Source: Thermoplasmata archaeon
GTDB lineage: Archaea; Thermoplasmatota; Thermoplasmata; Halarchaeoplasmatales; Halarchaeoplasmataceae
Reading direction: 5' to 3'
Assembly (NCBI GenBank): GCA_019594195.1
Contig: JAFDTP010000066.1
Span: forward strand, 1 to 9,634
Length of the DNA stretch: 9,634 nucleotides
Shown here: positions 1-6,682 of the stretch, piece after piece
How positions within the stretch are numbered: the first letter of the stretch is position 1
Layout of the letters: every line of letters begins with the position of its first letter
Program-made: the position numbers and the translations under genes
Notes under the pieces: model-generated
Seen by the model: only the letters and a program-made list of their open reading frames with translations
The model's database searches: none
Told to the model about the DNA's origin: nothing

Positions 1-715
1 GTATATCTATATCGTCTTCTAAATCGAATTCTTTAGCTATCCCGTGACCTCCTCCTAAGACGCCTTCACCGTGAGCATCATCAACATAAGTCAAGGCTCC
101 ATATTCATCCGCGAGTTCTTGTATCTCATCCATCTTGGCTATATCGCCGTCCATACTGAAGACGCCGTCGGTGAGCACTATCTTCCTGTTATAACCTTCT
201 TCATCAGCCCTTTTCAAACACTCCTCAAGTTCACCCATGTCGGAATGACTGTAGACCATCTTATCGGCTTTGAACATCCTCTGGGCTATCATTATACCGT
301 CTATTATACTTCCGTGATTCAGTTCGTCGGATATCAGAACGTCTCCTTTACCCGCTAACTGCGGAACTAAACCAGCATTGACCGCGAAGCCTGTCTGATA
401 GGTCATGCCTGCTTCACATTCTTTGAAATCTGCGATCCTGTCCCACAGTTCTTCATGAATATCCATAGTTCCAGCGATAGACCAGTCGGAACCAGCGCCT
501 GCTCCGTACTCTTCTATGGCTTTTTTGCCTGCTTCCCTGAGGCGAGGATGATTTGCCAAGTCAAGATAATTGTTTGAAGCTAACATTATGCACTCTTTCC
601 CGTCCACTTTGACATGCGGTTGAGAAGGTCCTTCGAGATTTCTAATCGTCCAGGTCAGTCCCTCTTCCTTCATCTCTTCGTATTTTTCCATCAAAAACTC
701 GGTATTCTTCGCCAT
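1..715 (-). CDS. Glycine C-acetyltransferase-like PLP enzyme (alpha-oxoamine synthase), 3' part missing
   Basis: N-terminal 238 residues of an alpha-oxoamine synthase (fold type I PLP enzymes: KBL, BioF, HemA, serine palmitoyltransferase). I translated it from the reverse strand; it has no stop and runs off the left edge, and the family is usually about 390-400 aa. Visible motifs are SNNYLDLANHP (47-57), GAGAGSDWSIAGT (71-83), SDELNHGSIIDG (129-140), the TDGVFSMDGD segment (182-191) and VDDAHGEGVLG (211-221), whose Asp-Ala-His contacts PLP. The Schiff-base lysine lies outside the window. The NH-x-SIIDG and GVFSMDGDIA signatures fit glycine C-acetyltransferase (2-amino-3-ketobutyrate CoA ligase) best, i.e. 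acetyl-CoA + glycine interconversion in threonine breakdown, but BioF or SPT-like activity cannot be excluded. Start: ATG at 715 is preferred because GGAG lies 9 nt upstream; an in-frame ATG at 730 would add five residues with no clear ribosome binding site. It follows hyuB by about 80 bp on the same strand. Confidence 0.85.
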   Translation of the reverse strand, partial: MAKNTEFLMEKYEEMKEEGLTWTIRNLEGPSQPHVKVDGKECIMLASNNYLDLANHPRLREAGKKAIEEYGAGAGSDWSIAGTMDIHEELWDRIADFKECEAGMTYQTGFAVNAGLVPQLAGKGDVLISDELNHGSIIDGIMIAQRMFKADKMVYSHSDMGELEECLKRADEEGYNRKIVLTDGVFSMDGDIAKMDEIQELADEYGALTYVDDAHGEGVLGGGHGIAKEFDLEDDIDI

Positions 716-724
716 GTTATCATT

Positions 725-728
725 CTCC
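725..728 (-). promoter_or_regulatory. Ribosome binding site of the KBL-like gene
   Basis: GGAG on the minus strand, 9 nt before ATG 715. It overlaps the alternative ATG at 730, so it decides the start in favour of 715. Confidence 0.55.
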
Positions 729-738
729 ATCGATTTTC

Positions 739-757
739 AAGAGGCTATATTCCTCTT
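739..757. repeat. Inverted repeat in the leader of the KBL-like gene
   Basis: AAGAGG (739-744) and CCTCTT (752-757) form a perfect 6-bp inverted repeat with a 7-nt AT-rich spacer. It sits 24 nt before the KBL-like start and about where transcription would start if the TATA-like box at 769-776 is used. It could be an operator or a short 5' hairpin. The arms are short, so chance is possible. Confidence 0.35.
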
Positions 758-768
758 ACATTCAACCC

Positions 769-776
769 TAATAAAA
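769..776 (-). promoter_or_regulatory. Candidate TATA box for the KBL-like gene
   Basis: TTTTATTA on the minus strand in the 79-bp gap after hyuB. It would place a start site near 745, giving a leader of about 30 nt that contains the GGAG site. Read-through from hyuAB is the alternative. Confidence 0.3.
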
Positions 777-794
777 CAAACTTCTTAAATTTTT

Positions 795-2327
795 CTAAGG
801 TTCTTCATAACCTCCGCCTCCTGGAGTCTCTATCCTTATTTGTTCATCTTTTTCGATGCTGAAGGTCACTTTACTGCCGATTTCTTTTTCCTTCCCATCA
901 GTGATCTTTACATTTTTTCCGACTTTTCCGTTTTTACCTCCAAAGATACCTTTAGGCGGTCTTTTCCGTCTGCCTGATTGTATCAACACTTCTGCATCAA
1001 CTAAAGACTGGATCTCTCTGATTATACCGTTTCCGCCGCTATTTTTGCCTTTTCCAGCGGACCCACGCCTCAATTTATAAGAGGTCACTCTAAGCGGATA
1101 CTCATTTTCTATCACTTCTACGGGTGTGTTTTTTGTGTTGGTCATATGGACATGAACTCCGCTTTCGCCATCCCCGTCAAAAGAAGCTCCCGCACCACCA
1201 CCTATAGTTTCGTAATAAGTGAAATCGTCAGATCCGATCAGTAAGTTATTCATCGTTCCTTGACTTTCTGCGGGTATCTTCTCTGGAAAGACCTTCTCGA
1301 AAGCTCTAAGGATCAATTCTACCACACGCTGAGAAGTTTCCACGTTTCCCGCGGAAACAGCTGCGGGAGGTTCGGGATTTAAAACCGTTCCTTCAGGTAT
1401 ATCCACGTTCAGAGGATGATAACAACCGTTATTCACCGGTACATCTTCAGGTATGATACATCTCAGTACGTAAAAAACAGCGGAATGTGTTACAGGTTTT
1501 GGAGCATTTATATTTCCCTCGACCTGTTCGTCGGTTCCAGAAAAATCAAAATCCAATTCATCTTCATATATATCTATGTGGACTTTCAATCTTACATCTT
1601 TTTTCCATTCCATATAGTCCTCTTGAGTGATGGTCTTTCCTGGAAGTTCCTCTATGATCTTTTTGGTTCTCTTTTCAGAGTAATCTATGATCTGTTTTTG
1701 GAAGGCTTCGTAAGACTCCAAGCCGTATTTTTCGACCGAATCCCGAAATTCTTCAGCTCCTTTTTCATTAGCCCCGATCTGTGCTCTGATATCTCCCAAC
1801 CTTTCATCTGGTGATCGGGATTCTCCCAATCTTTCGATTATGTCAGGATCGATCTCTCCGTCTCGTACCAGGTGCTGGGGAGATATTATGATCCCTTCTT
1901 CTTCCAACCTTTCACTATCGCCAGGCATAGAACCTGGAGAGATCCCACCTACATCAGAGTGATGTGCTCGATTTACGACGTACCCTATAAGGTCATCCCA
2001 AAGAAAAACGGGTTTGATAACGGTTATATCAGGAAGATGAGTACCTCCAGAATAAGGGTCATTCAGGATGATCTGATCGCCTTTCTTTAAAGAACATTCT
2101 GAAACCGCACTTTCCAATGCCTCGGGCATCGCGCCTAAGTGAACCGGGATATGTTCAGCTTGAGCTATCATCTCTCTTTCAGAAGTGAATAAGGCGCAGG
2201 ATTCGTCCTTCCTCTCTTTGATATTAGGCGAATAAGCGCTTCTCTGTAATGCTGCACCCATCTGTTCAGGTATGGCGGTGAAAGCGTGTTTCATCACTTC
2301 GAGCTCGTTCGGTTTCAGTCTTTTCAT
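795..2327 (-). CDS. hyuB: Hydantoinase B / 5-oxoprolinase beta-type subunit
   Basis: 510-aa HyuB-family protein, about the usual length for a free-standing subunit. With HyuA it forms a cytoplasmic ATP-dependent amidohydrolase; family substrates are 5-oxoproline (to glutamate) and N-substituted hydantoins, with acetone/acetophenone carboxylases as relatives. Conserved blocks are ERKDESCALF (38-47), HIPVHLG (59-65), NDPYSGGTHLPDI (89-101), AHHSDVGG (121-128), DFSGT (261-265), NINAP (272-276), ETIGGGAGA (373-381), an HMTNTKNTPVEVIE block (394-407) and the C-terminal TPGGGGY (501-507). The His/Asp-rich blocks near 95-125 are the likely metal/catalytic region. The open frame extends upstream to 2378, but I chose ATG 2327: it has a perfect GGAGGTGA site 4 nt upstream, overlaps the hyuA stop as ATGA, and starts at the family N-terminus (MKRLKPNELEVMKHAF). 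Translation is probably coupled to hyuA. The nearby pcp operon favours 5-oxoproline as substrate (inference). Confidence 0.93.
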   Translation of the reverse strand: MKRLKPNELEVMKHAFTAIPEQMGAALQRSAYSPNIKERKDESCALFTSEREMIAQAEHIPVHLGAMPEALESAVSECSLKKGDQIILNDPYSGGTHLPDITVIKPVFLWDDLIGYVVNRAHHSDVGGISPGSMPGDSERLEEEGIIISPQHLVRDGEIDPDIIERLGESRSPDERLGDIRAQIGANEKGAEEFRDSVEKYGLESYEAFQKQIIDYSEKRTKKIIEELPGKTITQEDYMEWKKDVRLKVHIDIYEDELDFDFSGTDEQVEGNINAPKPVTHSAVFYVLRCIIPEDVPVNNGCYHPLNVDIPEGTVLNPEPPAAVSAGNVETSQRVVELILRAFEKVFPEKIPAESQGTMNNLLIGSDDFTYYETIGGGAGASFDGDGESGVHVHMTNTKNTPVEVIENEYPLRVTSYKLRRGSAGKGKNSGGNGIIREIQSLVDAEVLIQSGRRKRPPKGIFGGKNGKVGKNVKITDGKEKEIGSKVTFSIEKDEQIRIETPGGGGYEEP

Positions 2328-4240
2328 CCTTTCACCTCCATCTCTATTACACCAGAAGTCTTCACTTCCCATCTCCATCTTTGAGGAACCAGTATGGTGG
2401 AATTCTGTCCCTCTATCACGCTAGGTCCTTCGCCGGAATAACCTTTCATCAAGAACTCTCTTCTATAGATCGAAGTCCTTTCCCATCCACTGGAGAAAAG
2501 GCATCTCCGATCAGAAGGATGTTCTCCTTCGACTGAACGATAGGGTAGGTCACTTATCTGACGTTTTCTGATGATCTCTAGATGAGCTCTAACAACCTCT
2601 ATGCTCTCATCCCTGTTTGCGTACCCATATTTTTTCTCGTGTTCCTCGTGGAATCTTTCTCTAACTTCACCGATAGAATCTGAGTAAGGGATATTGAGAT
2701 GGTAACTTTGACCCTTATATCTAAGACCCAATAAAACTCGCTCTTCGCCCGACTCTTTCATCTCCTCTCTCATCCGGTCTATCTTTCTATCAATTTTATC
2801 CTTCTGGTCTAGAGAAGTCAGAACTGTCCTGCTCATCTCATGGATGACGTCACCGGTGAACATACCCATGGCAGAGAAAACTCCGGCAAGGGGAGGTATC
2901 AATACTCTTTCCATACCGAGTTCTTCAGCTATCTTCGCGGCGTGGAGCGGCCCGGCTCCGCCGAAGGCTAGAACAGAAAAGTTCTCAGGGTCCATACCCT
3001 TTTCAACAGTTATGCGTTTCATCGTCCTGACCATCTTTGAATTCGCTACATTGAATATCCCTCTCAGAGTCTCTTCAAAACCCATCCCTAACTTGTCAGC
3101 CAATTTTTCTAGAGACTTTCTAGCTTTCCTCTCATTGAGGTCCATCTCTCCTCCGAGGAAATGGTCAGGATCTATGTAACCCTTCAAAAGGAGAGCGTCT
3201 GTAACTGTAGGGTTCTCACCACCTCTATCATAGCAAACCGGTCCAGGAACAGCACCGGCGCTTTCAGGTCCGACTCTCAAAGCACCTCCCTCATCACGTC
3301 TAGCTATACTGCCTCCTCCGGAACCTACAGTGACTATATCCACCATTTTTGACTGGATGGGAAATCCATCAATTTTACCTTGATCTTTCCATGAAATCTC
3401 GCCGTCTATTATAGCGGCCATATCCGCACTTGTTCCACCCATGTCGAAGGTCACCATGTTCGGGATGTCCAGCTTCTCGGCGAGGAAAGCTGCTCCCGCG
3501 ACTCCTCCTGCAGGACCAGAATACAAGCAGTCGACCGCATCGATCTTGGAACTCGGCTCAAGACCTCCTCCGGATTTCATTATGTACGGCTCCTTACCCA
3601 CGATTTCTGAAAAAGAAGCAAAATAATCCTCTATGAGAGGTGTCAAATAGGCATCCAGGAGAGTCGTCATACCTCTCTCGTACTCTCTGAATTCGCCGGT
3701 GACCCGATGAGAAAGAGAATGAGTCACTCCATAATCATCCAAAATATCTCCCACTTTCTTCTCCTGTTCCGGATTTTTGTAAGAATGGAGAAGGCACACC
3801 GCGGCGGAAAGACCTTTTTCACTCAATTTTTCAGCCAGCTCCTCCACCTCTTCCCCAGAGATCTTTTCTATGATCTCTCCATCCGGACCAGTTCTCCCGG
3901 TAATACCGAACGATTTCTCTTTCTTGAGCGGCGGCTTGGGTCTTTCCACATATAGATCGTAAAGCTTCGGTCTGTCCTGCCTACCGATGAAGAGTATGTC
4001 TTCAAAACCTTCGTTCGTGACGAAAGCGGATTCGACACCTTCTTCTTCCAGTATGGCGTTGGTCGCTACCGTAGTCCCGTGGAATATCTCTCCTTTGACC
4101 TCGATCTCTTTGCTTTCCAATCCATTTCGTACAGCCCTCTCGGGACTATCGGGGGTCGAGGGTATCTTGAAGTGCTTTATATCTTCGTCTATAATCACAA
4201 AATCTGTGAATGTTCCTCCGATGTCAACAGATATCGACAT
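2324..4240 (-). CDS. hyuA: Hydantoinase A / 5-oxoprolinase alpha-type subunit
   Basis: 638-aa HyuA-family ATPase subunit, near full family length. It carries the ASKHA-like nucleotide-binding fold and is thought to phosphorylate the substrate so that its HyuB partner can hydrolyse the lactam or hydantoin ring. Motifs in order: VDIGGTFTDFVI (5-16, phosphate loop), HGTTVATNAILEEEG (54-68), SGPAGGVAGA (241-250), TFDMGGTSADMA (264-275), VGSGGGSIARRDEGGALRVG (305-324), ESAGAVPGPVCYDRGG (326-341), FGGAGPLHAAKIAEELG (426-442) and a C-terminal GPSVIEGQNSTILVP tail (605-619). All expected glycine-rich signatures are intact and I see no frameshift. It is the first gene of the minus-strand operon hyuA-hyuB and lies divergent to pcp. 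The start MSISVDIGGTFTD matches the family N-terminus and there is no in-frame alternative nearby. Substrate is undetermined from sequence; 5-oxoproline is favoured by context, with hydantoins as the alternative. Confidence 0.93.
   Translation of the reverse strand: MSISVDIGGTFTDFVIIDEDIKHFKIPSTPDSPERAVRNGLESKEIEVKGEIFHGTTVATNAILEEEGVESAFVTNEGFEDILFIGRQDRPKLYDLYVERPKPPLKKEKSFGITGRTGPDGEIIEKISGEEVEELAEKLSEKGLSAAVCLLHSYKNPEQEKKVGDILDDYGVTHSLSHRVTGEFREYERGMTTLLDAYLTPLIEDYFASFSEIVGKEPYIMKSGGGLEPSSKIDAVDCLYSGPAGGVAGAAFLAEKLDIPNMVTFDMGGTSADMAAIIDGEISWKDQGKIDGFPIQSKMVDIVTVGSGGGSIARRDEGGALRVGPESAGAVPGPVCYDRGGENPTVTDALLLKGYIDPDHFLGGEMDLNERKARKSLEKLADKLGMGFEETLRGIFNVANSKMVRTMKRITVEKGMDPENFSVLAFGGAGPLHAAKIAEELGMERVLIPPLAGVFSAMGMFTGDVIHEMSRTVLTSLDQKDKIDRKIDRMREEMKESGEERVLLGLRYKGQSYHLNIPYSDSIGEVRERFHEEHEKKYGYANRDESIEVVRAHLEIIRKRQISDLPYRSVEGEHPSDRRCLFSSGWERTSIYRREFLMKGYSGEGPSVIEGQNSTILVPQRWRWEVKTSGVIEMEVKG
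2332..2339 (-). promoter_or_regulatory. Strong ribosome binding site of hyuB
   Basis: GGAGGTGA on the minus strand inside the last codons of hyuA, 4 nt before ATG 2327. It identifies the hyuB start and argues against the longer open frame beginning at 2378. Confidence 0.8.
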
Positions 4241-4265
4241 GATCTCGATTTTGAAGTCATAAGGG

Positions 4266-4274
4266 TCTAAATAG
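4266..4274 (-). promoter_or_regulatory. Candidate TATA box of hyuAB
   Basis: CTATTTAGA on the minus strand, centred about 30 nt before ATG 4240, preceded by a purine-rich AAAAA that could act as BRE. Transcription would start about 5 nt before the ATG, so hyuA would be nearly leaderless, consistent with the lack of a proper Shine-Dalgarno site. A second TTTAAA further up (about 4287-4292) is less well placed. Confidence 0.45.
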
Positions 4275-4308
4275 TTTTTACTTACATTTAAATTCGATGA
4301 TTTCGAGC

Positions 4309-4332
4309 TGAAACTTAAAAAGATTGAAACTT
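4309..4332. repeat. Direct repeat TGAAACTT in the divergent promoter region
   Basis: TGAAACTT occurs at 4309-4316 and again at 4325-4332, with a 16-bp period. The second copy doubles as the left arm of the inverted repeat at 4327-4344. The period is longer than one B-DNA turn. These could be half-sites for one regulator serving both divergent operons (inference). Confidence 0.4.
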
Positions 4333-4344
4333 TATCGAAAGTTT
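4327..4344. promoter_or_regulatory. Candidate operator (perfect inverted repeat) upstream of pcp
   Basis: AAACTTT (4327-4333), spacer ATCG, AAAGTTT (4338-4344): a perfect 7-bp inverted repeat ending 1 bp before the proposed pcp TATA box. In archaea this is where activators assist TBP/TFB or repressors block them. No regulator gene is in the window. AT-rich background makes such repeats more likely by chance, which limits confidence. Confidence 0.4.
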
Positions 4345-4345
4345 T

Positions 4346-4356
4346 TTTAATATTAT
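4346..4356 (+). promoter_or_regulatory. Candidate TATA box of the pcp-DUF969-DUF979 operon
   Basis: TTTAATATTAT begins 26 nt before ATG 4372, the spacing expected for an archaeal promoter starting transcription at or next to the start codon. No Shine-Dalgarno site precedes the ATG, supporting a leaderless mRNA. Confidence 0.55.
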
Positions 4357-4371
4357 CTCACATTTCCAACT

Positions 4372-5022
4372 ATGGGTATGAAAAATAAGAGTTCCCACGA
4401 AATAGAGAAACTTTTGATAACAGGATTCGATGCATTTGGTGGAGAGTCTGTTAATCCGGCTTCAGAAGTAGTTCTAGAGCTGGACGGAAAAGAGATAAAC
4501 GGCTGTGATATTGTCGCTGAAGAGATACCGACCGTTTACGGTAAAGCCGCTGATGTCTCTCAAGAGCTGATAGACGAAGTGGAACCTGACGTGGTTTTAC
4601 ACATAGGTCAGGCCAGCGGAACCCACGGGATAAGAGTGGAAAGATTCGCGGTGAACATCGATGACGCAAGGATAGAAGATAATGAAGGAAACCAACCCGT
4701 AGATGAAGTGATAGTAGAGGATGGGCCCGCAGCTTATTGGACCACTATTCCCACAAGAAAAATAGTAGAAGCGGTCAAAGACGCAGGTATTCCTTCTTTT
4801 CTTTCCTATACTGCTGGAACCTTCGTGTGCAACCACGTGATATATTCTACAGCGAACTACGTCGAAGAAAACGACCTGCCGATACACTATGGATTCATCC
4901 ATGTTCCGTTCCTGCCAGAACAAGCGGTCGATAAGGACAACCAACCGCCTAGCATGGCTAAAGAGACGATAAAAGAAGCTTTGATCGTCGCTATAGAAAC
5001 TATTACGGAAGAAGGAAAATAA
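4372..5022 (+). CDS. pcp: Pyroglutamyl peptidase I (pyrrolidone-carboxylate peptidase, family C15)
   Basis: 216-aa cysteine peptidase of MEROPS family C15, which removes N-terminal pyroglutamate (5-oxoproline) from peptides in the cytoplasm; family length is about 200-220 aa. The catalytic triad is recognisable: Glu90 in VERFAVN, Cys153 in GTFVCNHVIY, His177 in GFIHVPFLPEQA. Other family signatures are LLITGFDAFGGE (14-25) with NPAS (28-31), VVLHIGQASGTHGIRVE (74-90), DDARIEDNEGNQP (97-109) and the late PPSM (192-195). The start at 4372 fits the TATA spacing; ATG 4378 would remove only two residues. It opens an operon: the DUF969 gene begins 12 bp after its stop. Its product, 5-oxoproline, is the natural substrate of a HyuAB-type 5-oxoprolinase encoded divergently next door, suggesting a joint pathway to glutamate (inference). 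Confidence 0.95.
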   Translation: MGMKNKSSHEIEKLLITGFDAFGGESVNPASEVVLELDGKEINGCDIVAEEIPTVYGKAADVSQELIDEVEPDVVLHIGQASGTHGIRVERFAVNIDDARIEDNEGNQPVDEVIVEDGPAAYWTTIPTRKIVEAVKDAGIPSFLSYTAGTFVCNHVIYSTANYVEENDLPIHYGFIHVPFLPEQAVDKDNQPPSMAKETIKEALIVAIETITEEGK

Positions 5023-5034
5023 AGAGTGGTCTAA

Positions 5035-5742
5035 ATGAGTTGGATACCGATTTTAGGAGTGGTAGTTGTTGTTGGCGGTCTAGCGCTCAGTACAAAATTC
5101 GAGATAAATCCTTTACTTGCGGTCCTAGCAGGTGGTTTCGTTTCCGGTTATTTGGGAGGACTTGGAACACTGGACATCCTGGAGACCATTGGAAGAGTTT
5201 TTGTGGACAACAGAGTGATGATCTTATTTCTCATAATGCTGCCGGCTATAGGTAATCTGCAGAAGTACGGGCTGATAGAACAGATGGGACATCTAATCCA
5301 AAAGGTGAAGAGTGCAACACCGGGTAGAGTCTCATATATCTTCCAGCTTTTCAGAGAAGGTCTCGTGGCTCTAGGAGTCAGAATCGGCGGTCATCCGGCT
5401 TTCATCAAACCGTTGATCGAGCCGCTAGCTAGAGGAGCATATGAAGGAGAACTAGACGAATTGACCAAAGAAGATATTAAGGGCATAACCTCGTCAGCGG
5501 AGAATATAGGTAATTTCTTTGCACAGAACGTTTTTCCTGCAGCCGCGGGAATCTTGTTGATCCAGGGTGTTATGAGTGAATTGGGATATGAAGTTACTCT
5601 CTTAAGTCTAGCAACAGCTTCGGTTCCTGTAGCAGTCATAGCCGCGCTATACGGAGCAGTCTTCTACATGGTCTATCACGACAGAAGATTTGAGAAAAGG
5701 AAGAAACAAAAAGAAACAGAAGAACAGGAGGATGAACTATGA
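5035..5742 (+). CDS. DUF969 family membrane protein, probable half of a two-gene permease
   Basis: 235-aa integral membrane protein that I recognise as DUF969. Hydrophobic segments lie at about 3-20, 26-46, 60-76, 162-181 and 186-214. Between them is a polar stretch with the family-like GVRIGGHPAFIKPLIEPLA (114-132) and TSSAENIGNFFAQNVFPAAA (152-171); such Gly/Asn/Pro-rich segments resemble the re-entrant loops of ion-coupled carboxylate transporters (inference). The C-terminus is a charged Lys/Glu tail (215-235) expected in the cytoplasm. The start is fixed by an in-frame stop just before ATG 5035; the ribosome binding site is weak (GAGTGG). The stop overlaps the next start as ATGA. As I recall, DUF969 and DUF979 genes are usually adjacent and often beside pcp in bacteria, so uptake of 5-oxoproline or pyroglutamyl peptides is a reasonable guess, but transport has not been shown by anything in this sequence. 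Confidence 0.85.
   Translation: MSWIPILGVVVVVGGLALSTKFEINPLLAVLAGGFVSGYLGGLGTLDILETIGRVFVDNRVMILFLIMLPAIGNLQKYGLIEQMGHLIQKVKSATPGRVSYIFQLFREGLVALGVRIGGHPAFIKPLIEPLARGAYEGELDELTKEDIKGITSSAENIGNFFAQNVFPAAAGILLIQGVMSELGYEVTLLSLATASVPVAVIAALYGAVFYMVYHDRRFEKRKKQKETEEQEDEL
5727..5731 (+). promoter_or_regulatory. Ribosome binding site of the DUF979 gene
   Basis: GGAGG, 7 nt before ATG 5739, lies inside the last codons of the DUF969 gene. With the ATGA overlap it indicates translational coupling of the two membrane proteins, fitting a fixed-ratio complex. Confidence 0.75.
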
Positions 5743-6674
5743 TTGAGGAATTTTTATCTGCTAGAGAAAATCTCCTGTACTTCTACATCCTGATAGGTTT
5801 GATCCTATTCTACTATGCCTACAAGACCTTTGTGGATCCAGAAAATCAGAAAAAATGGGGCACGGGTATGTACTGGGTACTGCTCGGAATCTTGTTCATC
5901 GGAGGAAGATGGCTTCCTGACTTGGCTTCAGGGATAATGGTTGTGGCGATAGCTTTGATCGCTGGAGCACAACTTATAGGCATGGGAAGTTATTTTGAGA
6001 CCACTGAAGAATCAAGAAAAGAAAACAGGGAAAAGCTGGGCAACACTCTTTTGATCCCCATCGCCGCTATTTCGGGCACGGCGATTTTGTTCGCGATACT
6101 CGAATTAAGTCCGCTGATCGGCCTTTCGATCGGGAGTATAGCCGCCTTTTTGATAGCAAAATATTACGTTACAAAAGACACCTTCGACCACATTCTAGAT
6201 GCGGGTAGAGAACTGAGCGATTCTATAGGATGGGCATTGATCTTACCGCCATATCTAGCGGCTTTAGGAGCGCTTTTCGATCAGGCAGGCGTAGGACAGA
6301 TAATCGCCGACGGAGTTTTGATGGTATTCCCGGTAGATCAACTGATATGGGCCATCATAGCCTATGCACTAGGAATGGCTTTGTTCACCATGATCATGGG
6401 CAACGCATTCGCAGCATTCGCGGTGATAACATCCGGTATAGGAGCACCGATACTCATCGATATGCACGGAGCAAACATAGCTTATATAACCGCTCTAGCG
6501 ATGACAGCGGGATACTGCGGAACTTTGATGACACCGATGGCGGCGAACTTCAACATCGTACCCGTCGCACTACTAGATATGAAGGATGAATACGGAGTCA
6601 TCAAAAAGCAAATTCCGATGGCGCTAGTGCTTCTCGCAACCCACATAGTTCTGATGTACGTGCTAGCCTTCTAG
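5739..6674 (+). CDS. DUF979 family membrane protein, probable second half of the permease
   Basis: 311-aa polytopic membrane protein recognised as DUF979. About nine to ten hydrophobic segments: 13-29, 44-59, 63-82, 103-121, 126-142, 164-181, 202-220, 222-241, 247-262 and 292-310. The most diagnostic stretch is GYCGTLMTPMAANFNIVP (258-275), followed by ALLDMKDEYGVIKKQ (277-291); GNAFAAFAVITSGIGAPIL (221-239) looks like a re-entrant substrate-binding loop of the kind found in carboxylate transporters (inference). A hydrophilic loop at 85-100 (TTEESRKENREKL) is probably cytoplasmic. It overlaps DUF969 by 4 bp and ends the pcp operon, followed by a T-rich tract. Likely role: with DUF969, an inner-membrane importer of 5-oxoproline or pyroglutamyl peptides. 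The family assignment is much firmer than the substrate. Confidence 0.87.
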   Translation: MIEEFLSARENLLYFYILIGLILFYYAYKTFVDPENQKKWGTGMYWVLLGILFIGGRWLPDLASGIMVVAIALIAGAQLIGMGSYFETTEESRKENREKLGNTLLIPIAAISGTAILFAILELSPLIGLSIGSIAAFLIAKYYVTKDTFDHILDAGRELSDSIGWALILPPYLAALGALFDQAGVGQIIADGVLMVFPVDQLIWAIIAYALGMALFTMIMGNAFAAFAVITSGIGAPILIDMHGANIAYITALAMTAGYCGTLMTPMAANFNIVPVALLDMKDEYGVIKKQIPMALVLLATHIVLMYVLAF

Positions 6675-6682
6675 AGCTAAAA

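Noticed and set aside
71..358. 95-codon plus-strand open frame near the left edge
   Set aside because: It lies entirely opposite the KBL-like gene, whose reverse-strand translation shows clear family motifs; the plus-strand frame has none.
1416..1814. 132-codon plus-strand open frame opposite hyuB
   Set aside because: It is antisense to strongly conserved HyuB coding sequence, has a low-complexity Phe/Ile/Tyr-rich translation and no ribosome binding site or promoter; a shadow frame.
2328..2378. 17-residue upstream extension of HyuB (start at 2378)
   Set aside because: The extension overlaps hyuA deeply, resembles nothing in the family N-terminus and has no ribosome binding site, whereas ATG 2327 has GGAGGTGA and an ATGA overlap with hyuA.
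5391..5639. 82-codon minus-strand open frame inside the DUF969 gene
   Set aside because: Antisense to a recognised membrane protein, with no promoter or partner; a shadow frame.
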